Source of the DNA: Lepas anatifera
Lineage: Eukaryota > Arthropoda > Thecostraca > Lepadidae
Assembly: GCA_034440635.1 (NCBI GenBank)
Contig: JAOTON010001353.1
Coordinates: 379,140 to 443,139, forward strand
Length of the DNA: 64,000 nt
Direction of reading: 5' to 3'
Position 1 is the first letter of the stretch. Each line of letters starts with the position of its first letter. Under the pieces are notes generated by a model. It saw nothing but the letters and a program-made list of their open reading frames with translations. It was not told the origin of the DNA and searched no databases. Of this stretch, positions 45,946 through 57,401 are shown in pieces. The position numbers were made by a program, and so were the translations under genes.

Positions 45946-47366
45946 GCACCCCAAAAATCATTTAGGAAATCCACGCCCTTGGGAATGTGTGACTATACAA
46001 CAATGTTTACGAGGATATCTTCTGTGCCTACTAAGAGCATCCTTATCCGTGATTGTGGTTGGAAAGGGTTTAAACATGCACCACTTGTATTCAAGTTTTT
46101 TTCCTTCTAAGACTTTTCGCGATAAAGCAAAACAAGGAAACATCATTGCAAGTAGACTCCAAAACCCACCTAGATTGCACGGACCGTCTATTATAAACGC
46201 ACATCTTGATTTAGCCCCTTGGATTTAACAAATTGAACACCAGTCGTCAAAAACGGCGCCCACTGCTTCCAACAAAAATACAAAAATATTAGCGGCAGAC
46301 CGCGCCGCGCTCGTTCTGAAGGCCGCAGACACCGAAAATGTACCAGGGTGACCACCGGCGACCAGGCGACCACTCAAGTCGGCGGTTTCGGCCGACTTGG
46401 TCGCCCATTGGTCGCCTATTGAAAAAAAGAAAATCACCGACTTGGTACCGACTCGTGACAGATTCTAGTACATTCTAGTTTGAACTTAAAAAATAGTACA
46501 TAAATACGTTACAGGGAGATGGCATCATCTAAAGTACCAGGTGATTTCAGTCGTTTTTCATCAAATTGGAACCAAAAATTGTAATAAGAAGAAACATAAC
46601 TAGCATAGACTAGCAGCAACTAAGGGCGGTGATGATACCAGATGTAATCGGCCATAGATGCCCCGTTATAGCCAAGCTGTCTTTCAGAAACGCCAAACAA
46701 GCCGGGAAACGAAGGCTAACTTGGCTCTTTGTCGAAGTAGATTCTGCCCATTCTTGGCCAAAGGAACTGGCAGACTTCATCCAATAGATTTTGATGGGCA
46801 CTCTATGTATTACGATGACGGGTGGAGACAGTGGAGAGGGTAAGCATATTTAGAAGCAGGAGCGGATGGTGGAAGCTAAAATCATAGGAAAACAGATGGA
46901 ATCAGAGTTTGAGACGGTTGCTGGGTCGCCAACCAAAAGATGATAGGGTCGCCGACGGCGTAGGTAGATCGGCAAGTTTTTAGACCCCTGCATTCAGTTT
47001 GAACAGATTATTGAAGCTGTGTGATGAAATGGAAGAAGAGAGTGCTGAAGCTTCTCAATAAACAGTAATATACGTTTTCACCCCAGAAGATGCCCTTACA
47101 TGCATATCCAACGCGCATATCAATCATATTTAGTATTTCAGTTTTTGACACTTCTTGCCACCGGGGCTTATGCCAGCCGGTTTAAACCATTTTCTGCCGG
47201 ATGCTGCCAACCCTGCTAGAAGCGCGAGGTGAAGACCTAAAAGCACAGAGTTTAGAGCAGAGGCGCAACGACAGAATTATGTCCCCGCGAGGACACGTCG
47301 CAGGACTCACTCAACTTTAACCATCCAACTGTAACGTTAGGAACTTTGGTGCGTGCTCGAGAAGTT
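45946..47366. other. Spacer, no gene recognised
   Basis: Sequence around 46019-46045 (CTGTGCCTACTAAGAGCATCC) recurs at 44578-44602. GGTCGCC-type motifs cluster at 46350-46410 and 46925-46965. An inverted pair, GGTCTAAAAA near 41662 and TTTTTAGACC near 46977, each close to GTCGCCGAC, suggests another old repeat. No coding region is supported. Confidence 0.4.
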
Positions 47367-47417
47367 GAGGGCGGTCTAGAGAGCCGTCATTTCTGCTCTG
47401 AAGCTTACGCATAGGCT

Positions 47418-47550
47418 GCCGGCTAGACCGGATCGTTCTCAGATGAAATCCGAAGGGCGAAATCGGGAGGTGTCATTTGACCTGCCTTGGGGTCTAAATA
47501 GATCATCTATGTTGTAAAAAGTTTGGTAGATTAATATTAAATACCTCCAC
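47418..47550 (+). repeat. Left inverted repeat of DNA transposon
   Basis: Three blocks that recur in inverse order and orientation at 50700-50823. Block identities by eye: 19/19 with a 2-nt gap, 24/27 and 16/16. Confidence 0.8.
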
Positions 47551-47854
47551 ACATCGCATGTTTATCCTCACTACGCGCAATTTCTGGCGTTGCAGTCTCC
47601 ATTCACTTAACTCGGTGTTATCCACTTAAAAATCACCGGGTCGAATGCGCTCGCCGTACCGTTACCATATGGTCATATGAACGTGGAAATAACGTGCGTT
47701 GGTTAACAATTGGTATTTCATGCATGTGTGTCAACCATCGCTTCCATAATACCATAGCCGGATGACTATTTTAGTGTATTTTAACACCGTGTTCCCTCTC
47801 TTCCAGCCTCACCAATCCATTAAGAAGCACTAAATAATATATCATAAGAACACG

Positions 47855-49654
47855 ATGGGGCCAAAGACCAGAAATAGTTCCAAGCCTTACAAGACCTTGG
47901 ATTTCAATCCTTGCATCCTGCCTGAGTCCCAGTTGCCCACCAACCGCGATGTATACCAACACTTTTTGCATGTCCGGAACGAACTAAACGTGAGGTGCGG
48001 GGATTTGAGGCAGAAAATCCGCACTTTGTCTTCACTGGTGATGCAGGACATTTTGAAAGTGTGGGAAAGATCAAACACGGTTCTATGGGAGCCGAAAAAG
48101 GACGTGAATAGTAACCCTGCATCTGGCAGTGAGCCAGGGAGCCTTGTGTGGGAGCGAAGCAACATTATTGCCGAGAGAACAATCCTGCAGAAAATAGAGA
48201 AACTGCATACGGACGCCATCAAGTTGCAAAGGTGGGGATCAAGGCGAGGCAGAATCTTTGAGATAATCAACGCGCGATTCAATGAGTTGTTTGACATCCT
48301 CCACTGCCGATGCGATCTCTCAGACGCACCCTGTCGCAGCTGCCCGCCTGATAAGAAAGTTCCAAAGCTGGAAGTGAGTTTCATTAAGGATCAGAGGACC
48401 AAAAGGAAAATGTTTCTTTCTGGTTATGTGGACAAGGCTGGCACGAGCAAACTTCTAGAAAAGCAATGCAAAAAAATCCTCGAGGCAAAGCGGGAGATCC
48501 AGGGTCAGGAAAAATGTGGGGCAGATACGAGTGCCTGTGCAACCTCCTCACCCGATCCAGATAGCTTAGAGGACCAATCAAGCTCGTCTGAACCTGGGGC
48601 TTCAAGCGAGAGCCTTGACACGGACGACGAAAGAAGCGAGCGGAACTATCGGCAATTACCAAACTATTCTCGAATGTGTGATAGGTATGGCGTGACGGAC
48701 CGGGCGGCAGCAGCTTTACTGAACGCCGCTCTGATGGATTACGGGATTGTGAATGGTGATAAGACAAAGGATCTAGTCGACAGAAACAAGATAAGGAGAC
48801 AGAGAGAGCTATGGGGAAAAAAAGAAGCAAACTCATATGAAATGCAGGATGTCCTTGGCGTATTTTATGACGGAAGGGAGGACATGACGCTTCAAAAGAA
48901 TGGAAAAACTAAGAAGGAGTTGCATGATGTGATCGTTACCGAACCAGGATGTAAATATATGGACCACATAACACCAACGAGTGGAAAAGCCCCACACATT
49001 GCTGAAGGGCTTTTAGATGTTTTGGATGAATATGAGATTGAGCCCCAAGTTGTTGGCTGTGATGGAACAGCCGTAAACACGGGACATATCGGTGGTGTAA
49101 ACCGCCGATTAGAGAACGCTCTTGAACGACCTCTTCAACAAGTTGTGTGTGGTATCCACGCAAATGAGCTTCCCCTTAGGCATGTTTTTCAGGACGCAGA
49201 TGGGAAAAGTAGCGGACCCAGCTCGTTCAAAGGGGCCATCGGAAGGGAGTTAGAGAAGGATCTTTGTTCTCTTCCCTTAGCAGATTTCGAAACTGTTCCA
49301 GGGATGGTACAAGAAATTCCAGTTGAGGTACAGAAACATATGAGCAGGGACCAGAAATACCTGTATCGCATGAGTATGGCTGTGCAGCAGGGGAAAGCCA
49401 GTTTTCCTCAAGATCTTCTAACAAAACAACCAGGACCCCTACATCAGGCACGATGGCTTACGTTAGCCAACAGAATTCTGCGTCTCTACGTATCTGAACA
49501 CACTCCATCACTCGAACTCAAACGACTGGTGTTCTTTGTCCTGAACCAATATGCTCCCGGGTGGTTCAGGTTCAAAACACATTGGAAAATCACCGATGGA
49601 GCCCCCCAACTTTATGTATCTGATACTGCTCTCGAGAAGGTTGCCAGACATTGA
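47855..49654 (+). pseudogene. Transposase-like protein, DGT..NTG / CxxH family, N-terminal 599 codons
   Basis: One uninterrupted frame of 599 codons from ATG at 47855. Features: a Cys cluster C151-x-C153-x6-C160-x2-C163, an acidic Ser-rich segment (~225-265), GCDGTAVNTG with D403, CGIH at 432-435 (C-x2-H), and RWLT at 533. An Asp followed some 30 residues later by CxxH, then a conserved RW, recalls the RNase H-like cores of hAT/Mutator-type transposases. From general knowledge this resembles multi-copy proteins in aphid, Hydra and marine invertebrate genomes; I have run no search. The upstream TCTCTTCCAG at ~47795-47804 could be a 3' splice site for a 5' leader exon. The frame is lost at a C run at 49602-49607 and ends at a TGA at 49652. 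Confidence 0.7.
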
Positions 49655-50159
49655 CCGCCAGATCACGCAAACAGTTTTGCAGAGGAATGCGTACTGGGCG
49701 CACTCAGAAAATATACTCATTGCAATGCTGGCAGACGAGCATGAGGATACTAGAAAAATGGCTGTTCAGACTATACTCCGGTGCCGTTTGTCAAGCATGC
49801 ACTCTCCAAAGCAGGTTCGGCAATTCCTAGTGCCAAAAGTCAACTTTGAATCGGAGGCGTACCACCAACTGATAGACTGGAGGAACACAGTTGTGACGGA
49901 GCCACCTCTGTCGTTCAGTATATCATCTGCAGAGCTTGAGCAGGTGGTCTCCAAGCCCCTAGAGGTGCCCGACATACCTTGTCATTCACAAGGGGTGGAA
50001 AGATGGGTCTCGGAAGTCACGAGAGCGTCGGGAAAGGTATCAGGCCATGAAAGACGCCATCGTATGATACTTACACGCACCCGTTCCGTAAAAGAATTGC
50101 CAGAGACAGACACCAAACGAAGTTTCGTTGAGTGGGCAAATGAAGCCTCAAGGAAATAG
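49602..50159 (+). pseudogene. Transposase-like protein, C-terminal part in +1 frame
   Basis: The frame from about 49608 (longest open stretch 49551-50159) gives NFMYLILLSRRLPDI, then QRNAYWAHSENILIAMLADE, and ends SFVEWANEASRK with TAG at 50157. It follows the 599-codon frame after a single-base shift at a six-C run. AATAAA at 50181-50186 is a plausible polyadenylation signal for the whole unit, about 20 bp after the stop. Confidence 0.7.
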
Positions 50160-50180
50160 GGTGACAGTGTAATAGTACCA

Positions 50181-50186
50181 AATAAA
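50181..50186 (+). promoter_or_regulatory. Polyadenylation signal AATAAA
   Basis: A canonical hexamer just after the stop of the transposase-like gene, inside the inverted repeats. Confidence 0.5.
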
Positions 50187-50699
50187 GATCCTTCAAGTGT
50201 GTGAATGACATGAAACGTTTTTGATAGATGGAATGACACGTGTTTTGAAAAAGGAACTCAAAGGGAATAAATTTGAAATATTTGTTTCAGTCCAAAGGTT
50301 TCAACACATATAAACAAACTTACACCTGCATGTTACACAGATATACACACGTTTTGACTATACTGGCCTGATCACATCCTTAAAAAAACAAATAAATCCA
50401 TCTATAGCACCCTAATGCTGAGCAAAAACAGCGAATAGTTTGGTTTAGCTTTAGAGTGCTAACTGCTAGAGACGTGTTTGTCTTAAAATAAAGAAGGGAT
50501 GAAGTGGTAGAGCTGAAACGTTATCTTTTATTTCTAACGTTTAAATTATAAATAGAGTTATAACTTCTTCTCTTGGGTTTTCCCATTTTAAAACGGTATC
50601 GAACATAACCAAAGCGAATGGTAGTGCCTAACACCAAGTAAAACGAATGGGAGACTTCAACGCCTGAACTCAGCACTCTTCAACGCAAAAACTCGAGGC

Positions 50700-50823
50700 G
50701 TGGAGGTATTTAATACAATTTTCTCATACTTTTTTCGTGTTCTCCGAACTATTCGCATCTAAAGGCAAGTGAAATGACCCCTCCCGATATAGGTTGTTCC
50801 GGACGATCCGGTCTACTGCCGGC
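50700..50823 (-). repeat. Right inverted repeat of DNA transposon
   Basis: Inverse of 47418-47550; see that entry for block matches. Confidence 0.8.
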
Positions 50824-51215
50824 ATTGGCGCGCAGTTTCTGGCACTGGTCGTCTGGGAAGGCAATGAGCGCTCTCGCGCCTTCATCTCTAACGCCCTCAT
50901 TAGCCGAGCCGTCGGCCCACCCCTAGGTGGCACGCTGGGGCAGTGACGCTAGGTGGTGAATGATCTCTCGATAAGCAGGACGCGGCAGCGGAAACCCCAG
51001 CACTCAGCAGCGGATTGTCGACGCCGCGGAGAAGGTGGTCTGCGGGTAGCAGAGACAGATAAGTCATACACACAGTTAAAAAGCCTAAAGGTAGTCTTGG
51101 AATGGCATTCCAAGAAGGTAGAACAGTCTCATTCATACCTTAATACTGATCCAGGAATTTGTACACAATTATTTTGAAAACTGTCTTGATGGGTGGAATA
51201 GCAGTATCAGCAGTT

Positions 51216-51665
51216 TTGGGAATGTGTCACCTTGGTCGAATCCTGGAATTTAGTGAAATTAAGCATACTTTTAGCCAAAATTATAGAACCCACTCATTAT
51301 TTCTCTGAAAAATATACAATAAGCTCAATATTTTGCTTTTAAAAATGCTCCTCTAGAAAAAGACAAAATATTAGCCTGTGGATGATGTCACGATCTGGCA
51401 ACCACTACCATACTTGAAACGCTTCAAGGGCTTCGATTGGCTGATGCTCATCGTGACGTAAGCATATGTCGTCACATCAGCAGCTCACAATAATGGTAGC
51501 CCGGCGACGGGCTGATGGGGGGCTGGTGTCAGGTAGGTTTTAGCTTTTTCTACGGAAATATCGAGTTCCAAGACAAATGAAATATGGTGTACCGAGTTTT
51601 CCGACTTGCTTTACAACTTGGCTATCTCAGTTAAAATCAAGTTGTGAAGGTGCCACATTCCCTTT
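51216..51665 (-). mobile_element. Small MITE M1 (copy 1)
   Basis: About 450 bp with inverted ends GGGAATGTGTCACCTT (51218-51233) and AAGGTGCCACATTCCC (51647-51662). It matches 58925-59335 in inverse orientation over ~400 bp. Read inward from the right end it starts TTAAAGGGAATG, as does the other copy, so this too may be a TTAA-duplicating element. No coding capacity. Confidence 0.75.
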
Positions 51666-51991
51666 AACCTACGACTTCACCTTTCAGTGGGTTCTAAGCC
51701 TGTTGGTGATGATTTTTTAAACAAATAAATCAGAAGTGTTTCTAGTTCTGGATCTAACAACTTCGTTACAAGTGTATGGTGCTCCTAAGGATAACGCAAA
51801 TGTTATGTAGTTAACTGCGGTAAAGGGTATATCTAAGCATCTCGCTCCTCTTGAGGCCCTGTCTCTGTTTTGAGGGTTTAGAGTAAATCTGAAAGACAGG
51901 AAGTGAGGGATGGAATTATTTCGGTAACTATGCATGATATTGATTTTTTTACAGCTTTGCAAGGCCTTGAACTTTGATAACATAAGATTTT
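51666..51991. other. Spacer, nothing recognised
   Basis: Short unique sequence between the MITE and a T3 element. Confidence 0.5.
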
Positions 51992-52917
51992 TTAACACGC
52001 GCACTGGAGGGGGGCCTCGGAGGCCCCCCCACCTGTTTTTCCGAGGTGGCCGGAGAACCACTTGTAGCCGAAAAACGAAACGTGGCCACATTTAACAGAA
52101 TTCAATAGCGCGTCGATTGGTGAAGATTTTTTGAAAATCGGCCGAAAATTTTTTGACTTATAGGCTTTCAAAGTCAGACCTACATTTTGAGATCGCCGTA
52201 AACGCGCGGTCGGACCCGTTAGCTTGCATTGAAGACCGAGTGGTGACGTCATAACGTCATATAAGCGGGACTATATGTCAAGGTCACTTCACATGAAAGT
52301 CAAGGTCAAGGTCAAAGGTCACAGGTCAATGTCATATCTGCACTTTCAAGGTCACTGACCACTGTGCGTCCGGCCAAATGACATTACCCCGTCTGACATA
52401 TACTATGCTATGACGTCATCGGTAGGGTACCCCAATACAAAGGTCAAGGTCAAATGTCAAGGTCAAAGGTCATTGGGAAAGGTCAATCCTCATTTCCTGC
52501 CAAACAGTGGCTACAGTGTTAGTCAAAGTGTAAATAATAAGTAGTATACCATATGGTGACCTTAAAGGTCAATGACCTTGAATGACCTTGACCCAAAAGT
52601 TGTGGGGAAGCCTCTTTGAGACCTCTGCTCTATGAATCTTGACCGCCTTTAGCTTATTCCCGCCATTTTCCTGCATAATCACAGCATTTACCAATCGATC
52701 CCAGCATGGCCAATATTTGACCTTTACGACCTTGTTTAACCTTGAAGATATTGACCTAGGTCATTGAAAATTAGTCATCATGTAGATCACCACAGCCCCC
52801 ACCCACCTACCAAGTGGCGTTTTTCTAACCCTCTTAGTTTCCGAGATCTTAGGGGGGGCCTACCAGGCCCCCCTCCAGTGCGCGTTAGTGCCAGACCCCC
52901 TCCAGTGCGGGTGTTAA
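51992..52917 (-). mobile_element. T3 TTAA element (copy 2)
   Basis: TTAA lies at 51992-51995 and 52914-52917. The single end and a GGCCTCGGAGGCC-type hairpin are on the left; a hairpin, an inner CTCCAGTGCGCG copy and an outer CTCCAGTGCGGGTG copy are on the right. The body is the inverse of the copy at 32241 and carries AAGGTCA runs at about 52300-52330. Confidence 0.92.
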
Positions 52918-53089
52918 GAGAGGGCTGGTTGGGGCTTGCCGCTCAGCTGAGCCAATTTTTCTTATAATTTTTGGGGGTATTTTAAGTCTATTCTTGTGAC
53001 AAAGGTGCTGCTCCAGACCTGAATCTATAGATTTAAAGAAGTATCTGTGCGTTGTAGAGTAGAAGCAGGTAGTTAGGTGTAAGTTATTC

Positions 53090-53336
53090 TTAACACGCGC
53101 ATTGACGGGGGTCTGAGCCACCTTCGCATTGACGGGGGGGCGGGTACCCGCCCCCCTAAGATCTCGAGAACCACGGTAGGTAGCGAAAAACGGTAAACGG
53201 CGTTGGGCTGCCCATCCACTTCTCCATCGAAAACAGTTAAACCATTTTTTGTCAGGTCACATTTAAGGTCACAAGAGGTCAAAAACAGCCGTCATAGGGA
53301 TAACATGTAAATTCAGTTTTTCGGCCATTACTGCCA
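53090..53336 (+). mobile_element. T2 element, left end only
   Basis: TTAA at 53090-53093, the doubled T2 end and ~190 bp of body. It stops at TTCGGCCATTAC, where a SINE begins within a few bases. The remainder is missing. Confidence 0.9.
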
Positions 53337-53339
53337 AGG

Positions 53340-53482
53340 TCATATGGCGTCGCCAACTCTTTCCCTGTTGGAAGGGTTTCTCGGGAGCCAGGTTGCTCCT
53401 TGTTCAGGGAAGCCGCCGGGCCTTGAACCCGGGTCGGCTGCGTGGAAGCCAGCTACGCTTACCACTCCACTACCGCACCCCC
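53340..53482 (-). mobile_element. tRNA-derived SINE, near complete
   Basis: On the minus strand it starts GTGCGGTAGTGGAGTGGTAA (A-box TAGTGGAGTGG), has the B-box GGTTCAAGGCC about 40 bp on, and a tRNA-unrelated part ending near GACGCCATA. It matches the split copy at 12168-13331. Confidence 0.8.
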
Positions 53483-53593
53483 TTTTTTGGTCAGCTAGAG
53501 CATTCTGTCGCCTTTCCAAGCACCCGGTAGGAGTATGAGCACATAATCCGTTTCCAGCTAATGCCTCATCGTCGCCAATAATCGTACGGGCGG

Positions 53594-55204
53594 AGCTAAT
53601 CTGGTGCCCACTGAGCTGGTTTAGGCCCCTTGGGCTGATCACGTGCCCTCTAAGCTAATCTGAGACCACTGAGTCAATCTGGTGCCCCCTCAGCAAATTA
53701 TTGTGCCTCTTGAATCTATCCAATGATCTATGAGTTAGTATGATGCCTCCGAGCTTGCCTGGTCCCCTATTAGCTGTTTTAGTGTCCCTTGAGCTGATCT
53801 GGTCCCCCTGGCCTGATCTCATGCCTCCCGGAGTTGATCTACTGTCCCCTGAGCCAATATGGTGCCTCTTGAGCTGATCAGGTGCCCCCTGAGCTGGTTA
53901 TTGATGTCTCTTTGGATTATTTGGTGCCCCCTGAGCTGGTCTGGTGCATGCTGAGCTGATCTCATGTTCCTTGAGCTGATCTATGTCCCTGCTCTGTTCT
54001 GGGGGCTAGGAACTGATCTGGCCCCCGGGGCTATTGATCTGGTGTACCCTGAGCTAAACTAAAGCCCCTGCGTCGATCTGGTGCCTCCTGAGCCAAAATT
54101 GTGCCTCCTGAGCTCATCCCATGCCCTCTGAGCTAATCTGGTGCCCCCTGATCTAGTTTGGTACACCCTGAGCCTATTTGGTACCCTTTAAGCTGATCTG
54201 GGCCTCCTGAGTTGATTAAACAATCTCCTTAGCAGCTCTGGGGCCCTGAGCTGAGCTGGGCCCACTGAGGCTGATGAGGGCCCTTGAGCTGGTATGGGGC
54301 TCCTGGATTGATTACGTGCCTCCTGACTTGATCTGGTACCCCCGAGCTGATCTGGGCCCCGAGCTGGTCGGGGAAGACTAAGCGGATCCCTTGTCCTCTG
54401 AGCTGATTTGGTGCTCCCTGAGCTGATTATACCCTCGGTCTGGTCTGGGGTTTAGGAACTTATATGGGCCCCGAGCTGATCGATCTGGTGCCCCCTGAGC
54501 AGATATATTGCTCCCTGAGCTGAGCTAATGCCCCCTTATCTGACCTGGTGCCTCCTGAGTCATCATTGTGCCTCCTGAGCCCAGCTGATGCCCTATGAGC
54601 TAGTCTGGTGCCCCCTGAGCTAATATGGTGCCCTTTTAGCTGACCTGGGCCTCCTGGGTTGATTACGTGATTTCCTGAGCAGCTGTAAAGTCCTGAGCTG
54701 AGCTGGGCCCACAGAGGCTGATGAAGCCTCTGAGTTGGTATGGGGCTGCTGAGCTGATTAAGTTCCTCCTGGCGTGATGTGGTACCTCCGAGCTGATCAG
54801 GGCCCCGGGCTGGTCGAGGACCACTGATCTGATTGTTTGTCCCCGAAGCTGGTCTGGTGTCCTATGGGCCGATCTGGCGTCCCCTGAGCAGCTCTGCAGC
54901 TGCTGAACTGATTGGTCCCCGAGCTGGCAAGAGATCCCTGAGCTAATTTAGTTCCCCTGACTTGATCTTGCCCCCTGACCTGACTTGAGGCCCCTGAACT
55001 TATCTGGGCCCCAAGAGCTGATCTGGGCCCCAAGAGTGAATCTGGGTTCTGGAGGTACCTGGTTTGGGCGCTGAGCTTGTGATAGCCCCTCAAGTCGGCC
55101 TGAGGTCCCCTGAGGTGATCTGGCGCCTTAAACTGTTCGGGGCTTCTTGAACTGGTTCAAGGTCCTATGAGCCTATCTGGGGCCATTGAGATAGTCTGAT
55201 GACC
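53594..55204. repeat. TGAGCTGATCTGGTGCCCCC minisatellite
   Basis: About 1.6 kb of ~21-bp units. A longer period of roughly 400-450 bp is suggested by two similar ordered runs (CTGGTC..GGAACT at ~53990 and ~54440; GAGGCTGATGA at ~54268 and ~54713). Related in consensus to the arrays at 5046 and 11285. Confidence 0.85.
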
Positions 55205-55500
55205 CCATCTCTGGGGTCACTGAGCTAGTCTAGTCCCTGGGTGAAGCATGAGCTGCTCTGGGGGCCCTGATCTACATCAGGGGCCCCTGAGGAGGTCTTG
55301 AATAGAGAGATAATAAGAACACAAGGCCAACTCCCATCATCTTGGAGAGGGGTCACTGAGCTAGTCTAGTCTCTGAAGGCACAACTGGGGGGATGGGGGA
55401 AGCTGCTCTGGAGGGTTCTGATCCACACCAGGGGGCCCCAGAGCTGGTCTTGAAATGATGGGGAGTAAGAACACAATGGAAACTCCCCTTGTAAAAGGAG
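55205..55500. repeat. Two ~140-bp tandem units
   Basis: GGTCACTGAGCTAGTCTAGTC begins both units (about 55206 and 55341). Both continue to a CTGATC(T/C)ACA(T/C)CAGGGG block and GGTCTTGAA(A/T), then AAGAACACAA. It extends the minisatellite. Confidence 0.7.
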
Positions 55501-55889
55501 CTAACGAGGAATGAGGCATCGCTAAAACGGCTTGTGATGGCTATGCATCCCTGGTTATATAAATCATTATGCTGGTGGTTTCTGAGAAGGGATGGTAAAA
55601 GACATGTGACCCTGAGCACAGAGCACAGTCCCCTAATGCAGGATTTCTATTAATTTATTTAAAGTAAGAACTAGTTTTCACAATTTTCAACCCTGTCACA
55701 CCATACCCATCCAAACCACCGGCATGTTCACCTTTTCAATACTCTTAATTGGGACCGATACTTGAGAATATGGAACTTAATAAACGCGTTCAAAAGTTAT
55801 CTCCCAAATTATTCCTGCAGCAAAAATTATATTCTTCCAAAATCACTATGCCACTCCTTGTTCCACGGCGATTCTGGGAGGCGAGGAAA
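55501..55889. other. Spacer, nothing recognised
   Basis: AT-rich sequence before a T2 insertion. No open frame with recognisable motifs. Confidence 0.5.
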
Positions 55890-56730
55890 TTAACACGCGC
55901 ATTGACGGGGGGCGGGTACCCGCCCCCTCGGGTTTTTCAGAAAAAGCAGAAAAACGGCGGCGCGTAGCGCCGTACTTGGCATACCTTTTTCTTCATCATT
56001 TTTACAACTTCTGTGAACATTTTAAGGTTAAGTCATCTCAGGTCAGGTCACCAGTACAGGTCAAGTGACCCGACCTAAAAAAAAGTTTAAGATAGCATAA
56101 GTCGGAGCAGGGTGAACTTATCCGATTGAAACTCATATCATATAATGGCCCCACAGAGTTCTCTAAAATGTGTCCTGGTATTTTTTATATCGATGACCTA
56201 AGGTCAGGTACGAGGCATGACCTCTCCGTTGGAAATACATGGGAAAAATGGTTTTTACGGAATAACTCAGTAACGGATGGTGATAAAGCATTTATTTTAG
56301 CTTCATTAGACTCGTCTGGGCTTTGCGGTTCTAATGATATGCATCTTATATAATTTGACCCTGACCTGACCTCAGGGCAGGTCAAATCCTTGATTTAATC
56401 TAGCAAGGTCAAATTATATATCATTCGATTCGGCTGGCTGAGAGGATCCATATAGTTTAATATATTTTGCTCTATCTTTACTTTTTTAGATGTAATGACC
56501 GAAAAACTGAATTTACATGTTATCCCTATGGCGGCATGTTTTGACCTCTCGTGACCTTAAATGTGTCCTGACAAAAAATGGTTCAAATGTTTTCGATGGA
56601 GAAGCGGATGGGCAGCCCAACGCCGTTTACCGTTTTTCGCTACCTACCGTGGTTCTCGAGATCTTAGGGGGCGGGTACCCGCCCCCGTCAATGCGAAGGT
56701 GGCTCAGACCCCCGTCAATGCGCGTGTTAA
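55890..56730 (-). mobile_element. T2 element
   Basis: A complete T2 with TTAA at 55890-55893 and 56727-56730. Small deletions occur in the hairpin-adjacent GCGCGTAGCGCC segment. Confidence 0.95.
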
Positions 56731-57401
56731 GCCACTTTCAACCAGAGCTCACTCGTTCCGACAAAACAATTGGGCATAACAAATGAATTTTCGACTTCAA
56801 TATTCCTTAACTTGCACATGGTAACAGATATCACAGGCTCCGCTGATTTCTCTGATGTTAAATATTTGCATGAGCTGGCTGATTTGCCCTTAAATCTATT
56901 CAAAACAGTCGTGTTTTGGCTACTTCCATGAAATTTTGGTGATTTTTTAAATGGAGTTTTCCTTCTTCGTCAATGCTTGATTTGCATTTTTATTGAACCA
57001 AAGATGCCCAAAAATGATATAAACAAAGATAAAGGAATATTTTTTAGATTACGTTAAAAAACTTTTCTCCCGGGGTGCCCCTCAAAGTTGGTGTGCCCCC
57101 AAACTAAAGCTCTGGCTGCGCTTCTGTGTGTGGGCTTCCAGTCGGATAGAACAGGATGTTTGATTGGTCGTAGGTCAGCGCTCATCTCCAGTGTTATGAT
57201 TAGTTGATGCTGCTTTGCCGGGATTTCCCGTAACTACGCGCTTTGTTTCGTCTTCGCACAATGTAGTAGACTAACACGGATGAAAATTGTTTAACACAAT
57301 TTTAGTGGATTGCCAATTTGGGACCAGAAATAGAACAAAGTTACAATAATCGAGTGGTGTTTTGTCTTATTTTTGTTAGGTGAGTCTGCATCTGGTCAAT
57401 T
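56731..57401. other. Spacer, nothing recognised
   Basis: AT-rich sequence between T2 and T1 with no recognisable gene. Confidence 0.5.

Larger units (their letters stand above)
47367..50899 (+). mobile_element. DNA transposon with long imperfect inverted ends
   Basis: Inverted blocks flank the transposase-like gene. GCCGGC..TAGACCGGATCGT is at 47418 and inverted at 50800-50823. ATCGGGAGG.GTCATTT.AC.TGCCTT is at about 47462-47488, with its inverse near 50765-50790. TATTAAATACCTCCAC is at 47535-47550, with an exact inverse at 50700-50715. A weaker match, TGAGGGCG, marks possible outer limits near 47367 and 50899. No target duplication could be fixed, so exact ends are uncertain. The right outer edge (AGGGGTGGGCC reading inward) looks hAT-like. 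Confidence 0.75.

Noticed and set aside
47855..50159. Host gene encoding a conserved nuclear protein
   Set aside because: Flanking inverted repeats, lack of coding introns and a frameshift favour a transposon-borne gene. Host domestication remains possible if an intact copy without inverted ends is found elsewhere.
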